Assembly: GCA_950073265.1 (NCBI GenBank)
Contig: CATMPJ010000005.1
Span: forward strand, 1 to 40,740
Length of the DNA: 40,740 nucleotides
Source: an uncultured bacterium
GTDB lineage: Bacteria; Patescibacteriota; Minisyncoccia; Phycocordibacterales; UBA918
Direction: 5' to 3'
A program made the position numbers and the translations under genes. Below, in pieces: positions 34,282 through 40,740 of the stretch. A model generated the notes under the pieces. The model saw only the letters and a list, made by a program, of their open reading frames with translations, ran no database searches and was not told the origin of the DNA. Within the stretch, counting starts at the first letter, position 1; the number at the start of each line of letters is the position of its first letter.

Positions 34282-34313
34282 AAGCCGAGCCGTTAAGCTC
34301 GGCTTTGACTTTT
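34282..34313 (+). terminator. Intrinsic terminator
   Basis: AAGCCGAGC-CGTTAA-GCTCGGCTT followed by TGACTTTT; it ends the four-TM gene ahead of obg. Confidence 0.75.
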
Positions 34314-34339
34314 GGCGGTAGGTTAGGTAGCGTAGGGCT

Positions 34340-35323
34340 ATGTTTGTCGATGAAATAACAATTTATGCTAAAGCCGGTAACGGTGGCAATGGTGTCGTGC
34401 GGTGGCGACAAGAGAAATTTAGACCAAAAGGAGGCCCAGCCGGAGGCGACGGCGGTCACGGCGGTGATGTGTATGTGGAGGCGGTTAAAGATTTAAATTA
34501 CCTGTCAAAGTACACCGGTAACAAGGAATTTACTGCTGAAAACGGTGGTAACGGCCTTAAGAATAGCCTGGAAGGTAAGAACGGGGAGGACCTGTATATT
34601 AAGGTTCCTGTTGGTTCGCGCATCACAGATGTGGCGCGTGGTCGACGCTTTGAACTACTGACTGATGGAGAGACCCAGCGCATCCTGAAAGGTGGTTCAG
34701 GCGGGCTTGGTAACGAGCATTTCAAATCATCTACCAACACCACCCCAACCCAATCGACTGAAGGCAAAGAAGGAGAGAGCGGAGAGTTCTTAATTGAGGT
34801 TGCCTTGGTTGTTGATGTTGGTTTAGTTGGTTTACCAAACGCTGGCAAGTCAACGCTCTTGAATAACCTAACCAACGCCAAGTCACGTATCGGTGCTTAT
34901 CCGTTCACGACTCTTGAGCCACACTTGGGTGACTGTTACGGAATAACGATTGCGGATATCCCGGGTCTCATTAGCGGTGCAGCCGCAGGGAAGGGTCTCG
35001 GACATACGTTTCTACGGCATGTGTCACGCACGAAAATGTTACTACACCTTGTGTCGCTTGAGGAAGAAGACCCTGCTCAGTCGTATTATACCATTCGAGA
35101 AGAGCTATCTCAGTATAAAGAAAGTCTAGACGAAAAGGAAGAATGGATTATTTTAACTAAAAAAGACCTTGTAAATAAAGCTAAAATTGACTCAGTGTTC
35201 CAAGACCTTGCAAAAACCAAGAATCGTGTGTTTGTATTAAGCCAGGACGACCCTGATTCAGTGAAAGAACTCCAGGATGCGCTTGTTTCTCATGTACGAG
35301 GCACGTACAATAGTGCCACTTAG
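34340..35323 (+). CDS. obg: Obg/CgtA GTPase
   Basis: Ribosome-assembly GTPase. 327 aa. The N-terminal glycine-rich Obg domain (YAKAGNGGNGVVRWRQEKF, GGPAGGDGGHGGDV, GSGGLGNEHFKS) runs to ~158, then the G domain with G1 GLPNAGKST, switch TTLEPHLG, G3 DIPGL and G4 LTKKD in place of NKxD. No C-terminal OCT extension. gatB follows after 2 nt. No clear -10 box precedes the ATG. Confidence 0.95.
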   Translation: MFVDEITIYAKAGNGGNGVVRWRQEKFRPKGGPAGGDGGHGGDVYVEAVKDLNYLSKYTGNKEFTAENGGNGLKNSLEGKNGEDLYIKVPVGSRITDVARGRRFELLTDGETQRILKGGSGGLGNEHFKSSTNTTPTQSTEGKEGESGEFLIEVALVVDVGLVGLPNAGKSTLLNNLTNAKSRIGAYPFTTLEPHLGDCYGITIADIPGLISGAAAGKGLGHTFLRHVSRTKMLLHLVSLEEEDPAQSYYTIREELSQYKESLDEKEEWIILTKKDLVNKAKIDSVFQDLAKTKNRVFVLSQDDPDSVKELQDALVSHVRGTYNSAT

Positions 35324-35325
35324 TT

Positions 35326-36711
35326 ATGTCATACAAAGCAACAATCGGTTTGGAGGTGCATGCTGAACTGAAAACAACAAGCAAAATGTTTTGCGGCTGC
35401 GAAAACAACCCGCATCATGCCGAACCAAACACTCACACCTGTCCAGTTTGTCTAGCACATCCGGGCACATTGCCGGTACCAAACAAAAAAGCCATCGAGA
35501 TGGTCTTGCTTTTTGGTAGAGCAGTCGACGCTACGCCAGCAACGTACTCAGAGTTCGACAGGAAAAATTATTTTTATCCAGATATTCCAAAAGCATACCA
35601 AATCAGTCAGTATAAATTTCCGTTTCTAACTGGTGGGTCACTTTGCGAAGTTGCACTGACTCGAGTGCATCTGGAGGAAGACACTGCTCGAAGTATTCAT
35701 GACAAAGGGGAAGACAGTTTAGTCGACTTCAACCGAGCTGGAGTTCCACTCATGGAGTTGGTCACCGAACCGGTAATCCATGATGCAAAAACTGCCGGCA
35801 ACTTTGCACGGGAATTACAATTGATGCTTCGAACGTTACATATATCTGACGCAAATATGGAACGAGGAGAGATGCGAGTCGAAGCTAATATTTCTGTTTC
35901 AAAAACTGACGAGCTGGGTACAAAGGTAGAAGTCAAAAATCTCAACTCATTTAAATCCGTGGAAGCAGCAATTGAGTATGAGATCGCTCGACACATTGCT
36001 GCCCTAGAGTCGGGAGAAGTGTTGCAGCAAGAAACAAGAGGTTGGGATGAAGTAAAACTGCGAACGTTCAGCCAACGCAGCAAAGAAACAGCCAAAGATT
36101 ATCGCTATTTTCCTGACCCAGATATCCCAAAAATTGACGTTTCTCGAGTTCGTCTAGACGAGATAATGCCTAAATTACCCGCTCAATTAAGGAATGACTA
36201 CCGAGAACTTGGGATTAAAGACGAGCAGATTGAAATCATAATCTCGGATCGAAATCGAGCAGATTTCTTTGAGGAAACGCTCTCAGCAACTCCAAAACCT
36301 GACCCAATTTTAGCGGCGAACTACCTCACATCTGATGTGCTTGGTGTGGTTGAGGGGAGTGGTAGAACGATTAGTGAGTACTCTGCAGACTACTTCGCAG
36401 AACTTATCGTGATGCTAACGGAAAAGCGTATAAATTCACGTACTGCAAAAGACCTTATTCCTGAGCTCTTTATTGGTGGCACTTCACCAGAAGAAATGGT
36501 CCGAGAGCGCGGCTTGGGACAAGTGAGTGATGTGACAGAACTGCGCACCATATTAGAGAAGGTGATTACAGAAAACGAATCGGTGGCTACCGAGTTCAAA
36601 GAGGGTAAGGATGCCGCAATGAACTTCCTGGTTGGACAGGGAATGAAGGCCACTAGAGGCGCTGCTGATCCGGCACTTCTGAAAGAAATCATTACCGGGA
36701 TACTTCGCTAG
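35326..36711 (+). CDS. gatB: Asp/Glu-tRNA amidotransferase subunit B
   Basis: Kinase/transamidase subunit that amidates Glu-tRNA(Gln) or Asp-tRNA(Asn) with GatA and GatC. 461 aa. IGLEVHAEL at the N-terminus, CGCENN, CPVCLAHPGTLPVPN (zinc and active region), RKNYFYPDIPKAYQISQ, HLEEDTARSIH, DFNRAGVPLMELVTEP, KVEVKNLNSF and YRYFPDPDIP are canonical. The C-terminal GatB/YqeY helical domain ends DPALLKEIITGIL. gatA and gatC are not in the window. Confidence 0.96.
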   Translation: MSYKATIGLEVHAELKTTSKMFCGCENNPHHAEPNTHTCPVCLAHPGTLPVPNKKAIEMVLLFGRAVDATPATYSEFDRKNYFYPDIPKAYQISQYKFPFLTGGSLCEVALTRVHLEEDTARSIHDKGEDSLVDFNRAGVPLMELVTEPVIHDAKTAGNFARELQLMLRTLHISDANMERGEMRVEANISVSKTDELGTKVEVKNLNSFKSVEAAIEYEIARHIAALESGEVLQQETRGWDEVKLRTFSQRSKETAKDYRYFPDPDIPKIDVSRVRLDEIMPKLPAQLRNDYRELGIKDEQIEIIISDRNRADFFEETLSATPKPDPILAANYLTSDVLGVVEGSGRTISEYSADYFAELIVMLTEKRINSRTAKDLIPELFIGGTSPEEMVRERGLGQVSDVTELRTILEKVITENESVATEFKEGKDAAMNFLVGQGMKATRGAADPALLKEIITGILR

Positions 36712-36731
36712 TTGTCCCCAGATTGTCCCCA
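36712..36731 (+). repeat. Tandem TTGTCCCCA direct repeat
   Basis: TTGTCCCCA occurs at 36712-36720 and 36723-36731, an 11-bp period (about one helical turn), immediately after the gatB stop and ~55 nt before the -10 box of the next gene. A candidate binding site. CTCGG-ATAG-CCGAG (36756-36769) is a small hairpin between. Confidence 0.45.
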
Positions 36732-36783
36732 AAATAGCTTTATATAGCTGAGTATCTCGGATAGCCGAGGGTGATGAGTGTGT

Positions 36784-36789
36784 TATGAT
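36784..36789 (+). promoter_or_regulatory. Extended -10 box, GTG start
   Basis: TGT-TATGAT ends 8 nt before GTG 36798, supporting the GTG start. Confidence 0.5.
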
Positions 36790-36797
36790 TACGGTTA

Positions 36798-37793
36798 GTG
36801 GACTCCATTACGCACAAAGGAAAAGAGTATAAGAAAGTCGCGATCTTAGCCAAGGAATTTAATTACACTGCCGACTACATCGGACAGCTTTGTCGTGAAG
36901 ACAAAGTGGATGCCCGACTAGTGGGGCGTGCTTGGTATGTGTATCCAGAGTCGCTCCGTGAGCACAAGAAAGGAAGATATCAAGACGACTTTACACCACC
37001 TCACCAAGAAGAAAATAAGTCAGGAGGAGAGGAGGAATCAACTGCGCCAATAAAAGAAAGAATTGCGGTAGAGCCGGTGCGAACCAACAAAACAGTCAAA
37101 ATAATCAAGCATATCAAGCGTTCGTACCAAGATATGCCAGTTAAGTATGAGGCAGATGAAGGCTCTCTTATACCCGCGGTTGTCAAACCTCGGACAGAAA
37201 GCTTATCCGTTCCTAAGCAGTCAGAAGTAGATTTACCGGGAGATAGCCAAACCAATGCGGTGGCAATACAGCGACCGGCTGAAGCAGTAATAACGGAAGA
37301 ATCTACTGAAAAGCACGCTGAGCAGAGATCGACTGGCAAAGTAGAGATACATATAGAAGAGGAGCGCTCAGCAACGGGAGAACCTGACCAAGAGACAGTT
37401 GAGATTGATATTAATAAAGTAACCGAAACACCCGCTGAAACGGTGGCGATTCATGTCCGCAAAGCTCCAGAAAAGCTAGTAAAATATAGCCAAAACGCTC
37501 ATCTTCGGTCTTACGAGACACTGTCTGAAACCTTACCGGCACAGAAGATGTCTTTCCATCCTACAGTGGTACAGCAGGTCAAAAAAGGAGCAATTGCGGT
37601 CAAAAAACCAGCTTCAAAACGTGTCTCGGCAGTGTTTTCGCTAATAATCATAGTTTTTGCCCTCCTCACGAGCTTTGGATTACTCTTCTTGGGTACAGAA
37701 ACGACCGCTGGAGCAGAGTCGATGACCGTCACTTTCTTCTTTGACACGTCCTTGTTTGAGAGATTTTATACATATAGTGTTTTCCCCATTTAG
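36798..37793 (+). CDS. Membrane-anchored HTH protein (paralogue 1)
   Basis: 331 aa. Residues ~10-60 form a MerR/excisionase-like winged HTH (VAILAKEFNYTADYIGQLCREDKVDARLVGRAWYV...LREH). A long, polar, Glu/Thr-rich linker (~60-270) follows, then one membrane helix at ~275-298 and ~33 residues outside. The order of cytoplasmic DNA-binding head, tether, membrane helix and short outer tail resembles ToxR/CadC-type membrane regulators in layout, not in sequence. GTG start with a -10 box 8 nt upstream. Paired with a shorter paralogue downstream and then a giant surface protein, its likely target or partner. DNA-binding is inferred from the fold pattern. Confidence 0.78.
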   Translation: MDSITHKGKEYKKVAILAKEFNYTADYIGQLCREDKVDARLVGRAWYVYPESLREHKKGRYQDDFTPPHQEENKSGGEEESTAPIKERIAVEPVRTNKTVKIIKHIKRSYQDMPVKYEADEGSLIPAVVKPRTESLSVPKQSEVDLPGDSQTNAVAIQRPAEAVITEESTEKHAEQRSTGKVEIHIEEERSATGEPDQETVEIDINKVTETPAETVAIHVRKAPEKLVKYSQNAHLRSYETLSETLPAQKMSFHPTVVQQVKKGAIAVKKPASKRVSAVFSLIIIVFALLTSFGLLFLGTETTAGAESMTVTFFFDTSLFERFYTYSVFPI

Positions 37794-37808
37794 GACACCA
37801 CTAAGACG

Positions 37809-37839
37809 CGTTTTACCTATATAATTTATAGGTAAAACG
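37809..37839. promoter_or_regulatory. 13-bp palindrome overlapping the -10 box of paralogue 2
   Basis: CGTTTTACCTATA-taatt-TATAGGTAAAACG is a perfect inverted repeat whose centre contains the TATAAT (37820-37825) of the next gene. It could terminate the upstream transcript, but its overlap with the -10 also suits an operator. Confidence 0.6.
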
Positions 37840-37845
37840 TAGTTC

Positions 37846-38574
37846 ATGTCCCATAGCCTAGAGATAGATAAAAAAGCAATGTACGACATTCGCTCGGCCT
37901 CGCAAGAGACCGGGTATTCGCGGGACCACATCACAACTCTGGCGCGTGCGCAAAAAATTGTCGCCACTCAAGTGGGTCGACACTGGTACGTAGACCTGGA
38001 CTCTTTGCGGCAGTACGCAAAAATCACCGAGCTCGAACAACAGATAAAGCAAAAGCACCTCAGTGAGGAAAGGCGACTGACTCGAGAAATCTCGCAGCAG
38101 GTGGACACTGCTCGTCAGCGACAAAGTGAGGCAAGAATCTCTCACCACAAGACAGCCAAGCAAGCAATGGTGACCATGGCGGCTGCTTTTGTATTGATGC
38201 TTGGTGGCGTGGGATTGTTTGGTCACGATTTGCTTACTGTTGGAAACACGCAAATGCTCAGTGCAGCCACTGCACCAGCTTTTCTTGAGCCGGTGTCAGT
38301 TAAGCAAAGTGGTGCGGTGCAGCTCGGGGATGAGATGGTGCCAGCTTCAACATCCTTTACCGATGGCGCGATTGAGGTGCGACAGCTAGCGGACGAAGAG
38401 GAAGCGATAGTCTTGCTCCCAAAAAATCTTGCCACGTCAACAGCGGTATTTTCAGATGAGGTGGAAGTGGTGACGGCGAGTGATGGTAGCTCACGTCTGG
38501 TGCCGGTTGGGCAATCGCCAGAAGGAGGGGTGCCGTTTGTGGTTTTGCCAGTTAGTGAAGTGAAGACACCATGA
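37846..38574 (+). CDS. Membrane-anchored HTH protein (paralogue 2)
   Basis: 242 aa. HTH at ~10-65 (MYDIRSASQETGYSRDHITTLARAQKIVATQVGRHWYVDLDSLRQY), alignable with paralogue 1 through the shared VGRxWYV...SLR element; a charged helix ~65-103 (EQQIKQKHLSEERRLTREI), one membrane helix ~108-128 and ~110 extracytoplasmic residues. The stop codon overlaps the start of the giant surface protein (ATGA), so the two are translationally coupled. The leader of 20 nt contains the distal arm of the palindrome. Confidence 0.8.
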   Translation: MSHSLEIDKKAMYDIRSASQETGYSRDHITTLARAQKIVATQVGRHWYVDLDSLRQYAKITELEQQIKQKHLSEERRLTREISQQVDTARQRQSEARISHHKTAKQAMVTMAAAFVLMLGGVGLFGHDLLTVGNTQMLSAATAPAFLEPVSVKQSGAVQLGDEMVPASTSFTDGAIEVRQLADEEEAIVLLPKNLATSTAVFSDEVEVVTASDGSSRLVPVGQSPEGGVPFVVLPVSEVKTP

Positions 38575-40740
38575 CCTGGCTAAAAGTAACAACCGCATAC
38601 ACGCTAGTCGGGGCGCTCGCATTCGCTGCGGTTTTTGCGGTTGTTCCGACTACGTACGCGCAGCCTGCCTACACTATCAACTACCAAGGTAAGCTCACTG
38701 ACGCTACTGGCTTAGCGGTGGCTGATGATAGTTACGACATGGAGTTCAAACTCTATGCCGTGAGTAGTGGCGGTACTGCGGTTTGGACTGAGACTAGGAC
38801 GGGCGGCAATCAGGTGAGTGTTGTGAATGGGTTGTTCTCAGTCATGCTCGGTGAGGTTGCCTCGCTTACTAGTGTCGACTTTAACCAGCCGCTGTGGCTT
38901 GGCGTCAACATCGAAAGTGATGGTGAGATGATACCGCGCAAGGCGCTCGGGACGGTGCCAAGTGCCTTTGAAGCGCAGCGGGTTGGTGGTGTAGCTTCAA
39001 GTAGCTTTTTACGTTCTGATGAAGCTGACACGGCTTCAGGATTGTTAACTTTTACTGGTGGATTAGTTTCAACTGCATCGTCAACGATAAACAGCTTAAC
39101 CACTAACATTGCTACCACCACTACGTTGATAATTAACGGCGAAGCGTTTACTGACTTAACCGGTGCCGGACTTTTAAATAATTCAGGAGTGCTTACCATC
39201 GACACTGCGTTTCTCGATCCACGATACGCGTCGACCACTGACTTTGATACTTCCGCCGAACTGGCTGCTATTTTGACTGACGAGACTGGTACTGGTAGTG
39301 TGGTGTTTTCTAACTCACCAACCTTTACCGGGACGGTCAGTGGTGCAGCAGCGAGTTTTTTAGGCAACATTTCCGCCGGCTCATTCACCGAAAACGGCAC
39401 GACGCTTTCCGGGCAATATTTCAAACAAGGCGGAAACTCATTCGCTACGCTAGCGACACTCGGTACCAACGACGCCAACGACCTTACTTTTGAAACCAAC
39501 AACACTCGTCGCATGACGATTGATGCGAGTGGGAATGTAGGGATTGGGACGACGAGTCCAGAAAATCTTTTAACCATACGAAGAAACGAAAGTGCTTCTG
39601 GTGGAGCAGGGGCAAGTCAGCTGGCTTTAGTGTCAGGTACTGGTGGGAATGTGCTTTTAGGATATAGAGTGGGGGGTATTGATTTCTTATCTAACGACCT
39701 TGGGGTTGTTAATACTGTAGCTCGTATTGAAGCTGTGGCTTCAGTTTCTCACAGCGGATCAAATTTTGATACAGACTTAGTATTTAGTGCGACGACTGGT
39801 ACAGCGCCTACTGAATACATGAGAATCAACAGTGAAGGCAACGTCGGGATTGGGACGACGAACCCTTCTGCCAAGTTAGAAGTAGCAGACGCTACGCAAG
39901 CTAAAATCAATGTAACAACAACCTCCGATACCCTTGATTCACTAATACAGCTACGCCGAGAACGAGTAGGTGGTGCAGTCACTCAAACAGGAGATTTGTT
40001 GGGTGAAGTACTAGCAATTGGACGAACCGCGTCAGATTTTAGTAACGGAGCAGCAGGAATTATTTTCCAGCAAGCCGGTGCAGGAACCTATGCTCAAGGT
40101 GATATTTTGTTTAACACTCGAAACTCTAGTGACACTTGGGGAACAAGGATGACAGTTAAGAGTGACGGCAACGTCGGGATTGGGACGACGGCTCCAGATG
40201 GCCCGCTGACAATTTCTGAAGGAGTGACAAACGTTAAAACAAAAATTGATGATAACTCCATCAGTTTTTCACGTGCTTCTGATGGAGGGTATCAAGGAAG
40301 TATTTCATTCAATGCCGTTGACACCATGACATATGGTTCTCGCGGCCCTCATCGATTCACTTCAAATGGTGCAGAAGTGCTTACTGTTCTGACGAATGGT
40401 AACGTCGGGATTGGGACAGCGAGTCCGGGAGCGAAATTAGATATATCTGCGGGCACAAACTTGAATCTTGGTGTTAGCCAGCTTGCCCATGCTAGCTATG
40501 TCAATGAGGGAATAGGTCTAACATTCACTCGTACTACTAGTGATTCAGATTTAATGGGTATCGGAGTCGTGGATAGTGATAAATTAGGGCTATTCTCTCG
40601 GCAGGGTATTATCTTTGGAACCGGTGGTTCAGGTGGTTACGATGCGACAACAGAAGTGATGCGAATTGTTGGTGCTGGCAACGTTGGCATCGGCACCACT
40701 AATCCAAGTACCTTCAAACTCCAGGTGGCTGGCAACGTCG
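38571..40740 (+). CDS. Giant secreted tail-fibre-like surface protein (3' end beyond window)
   Basis: Not in the ORF track because it has no stop before the window end; over 720 codons are open from ATG 38571, which overlaps the preceding stop as ATGA. The signal peptide ends TTYA-Q near residue 30. A conserved N-terminal domain follows (YTINYQGKLTDATGLAV..., LWLGVNIE, VPSAFEAQRV) of the type that starts many CPR and phage-tail-like proteins. Then come Thr/Ser/Gly/Asn-rich beta repeats in which a (G)NVGIGTT(x)P element recurs six times, each opening a new block of ~54-330 nt. Such repeats are seen in phage tail fibres and large secreted adhesins. The likely role is a cell-surface fibre for attachment. 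The C-terminus, where a peptidase or chaperone domain would be expected, is not visible. Confidence 0.88.
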   Translation, partial: MTWLKVTTAYTLVGALAFAAVFAVVPTTYAQPAYTINYQGKLTDATGLAVADDSYDMEFKLYAVSSGGTAVWTETRTGGNQVSVVNGLFSVMLGEVASLTSVDFNQPLWLGVNIESDGEMIPRKALGTVPSAFEAQRVGGVASSSFLRSDEADTASGLLTFTGGLVSTASSTINSLTTNIATTTTLIINGEAFTDLTGAGLLNNSGVLTIDTAFLDPRYASTTDFDTSAELAAILTDETGTGSVVFSNSPTFTGTVSGAAASFLGNISAGSFTENGTTLSGQYFKQGGNSFATLATLGTNDANDLTFETNNTRRMTIDASGNVGIGTTSPENLLTIRRNESASGGAGASQLALVSGTGGNVLLGYRVGGIDFLSNDLGVVNTVARIEAVASVSHSGSNFDTDLVFSATTGTAPTEYMRINSEGNVGIGTTNPSAKLEVADATQAKINVTTTSDTLDSLIQLRRERVGGAVTQTGDLLGEVLAIGRTASDFSNGAAGIIFQQAGAGTYAQGDILFNTRNSSDTWGTRMTVKSDGNVGIGTTAPDGPLTISEGVTNVKTKIDDNSISFSRASDGGYQGSISFNAVDTMTYGSRGPHRFTSNGAEVLTVLTNGNVGIGTASPGAKLDISAGTNLNLGVSQLAHASYVNEGIGLTFTRTTSDSDLMGIGVVDSDKLGLFSRQGIIFGTGGSGGYDATTEVMRIVGAGNVGIGTTNPSTFKLQVAGNV
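39534..40740 (+). repeat. Recurrent NVGIGTT coding repeat
   Basis: In-frame copies of AACGTCGGGATTGGGACGAC (or close variants) start at ~39534, 39840, 40170, 40401, 40680 and 40734. Four copies are almost identical at DNA level while the segments between them differ, which suggests recent duplication or recombination between copies. Confidence 0.85.

Noticed and set aside
38810-39577. 255-aa minus-strand ORF
   Set aside because: Antisense shadow of the fibre-like gene; the plus strand has the signal peptide, coupled start and in-frame repeats.
39534-40740. Regular short repeats as a possible CRISPR array
   Set aside because: Spacing is irregular (54-330 nt), the repeats are in frame and encode NVGIGTT, and no cas genes are present.

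Overview
The window reads as a chromosome segment of a Candidate Phyla Radiation (Patescibacteria) bacterium, most likely a Parcubacteria-type lineage. The grounds are a divergent but structurally compensated 16S rRNA gene, a VirB2-like pilin and a VirD4-like ATPase of types common in that group, short intergenic spaces, and the standard genetic code (TGA, TAA and TAG all end genes). The lineage call is inference; no tree or search was run.

Layout. 1-846: end of a GC-rich coiled-coil membrane protein unlike its surroundings. 847-1776: a gene-free, AT-rich, hairpin-rich stretch. 1777-3235: a solitary 16S rRNA gene with its own promoter and no linked 23S, 5S or tRNA. 3439-6516: pilin-like protein, small Trp-rich membrane protein, tRNA-Ile(GAU), LtrA-like protein, GtrA-like protein. 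6573-11344: peptidoglycan precursor cluster murD-pgeF-murI-murC followed by rsmI. 11542-16559: small membrane protein, a fused L,D-transpeptidase-like/D,D-carboxypeptidase protein, VirD4-like ATPase, lamin-tail/PKD surface protein. 16606-24497: surface glycan island with four glycosyltransferases, two methyltransferases and a Wzx-type flippase, mostly on the minus strand and AT-rich. 24628-30293: glmR/yvcK, another GT4, an O-antigen-ligase/TPR protein and murB. 30463-36711: histone-H1-like protein, secA, a TrpR-family regulator, a four-TM protein, obg and gatB. 36798-40740: two paralogous membrane-anchored HTH proteins followed by the start of a very large secreted protein with recurrent NVGIGTT motifs.

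The genes together describe an envelope-building region: cytoplasmic muropeptide synthesis (MurB/C/D/I, with PgeF as a proofreader), muropeptide remodelling, glycan synthesis, flipping and ligation, Sec export, and surface proteins that could serve attachment to a host or partner cell.

The most unusual signal concerns translation initiation. The 16S 3' tail keeps helix 45 and its GGAA loop, but the anti-Shine-Dalgarno CCUCC is replaced by AUUCC. In agreement, almost no gene has a Shine-Dalgarno. Operon-leading genes usually carry a -10 box, often the extended TGn-TATAMT form, 6-11 nt before the start codon, which predicts leaderless mRNAs. Internal cistrons begin within about -14 to +10 nt of the previous stop, which suggests reinitiation. 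A second strong signal is a pair of perfect palindromes sharing CTACCTGTTAACAGGTAG that flank a TrpR-superfamily regulator; one lies in its divergent promoter region.
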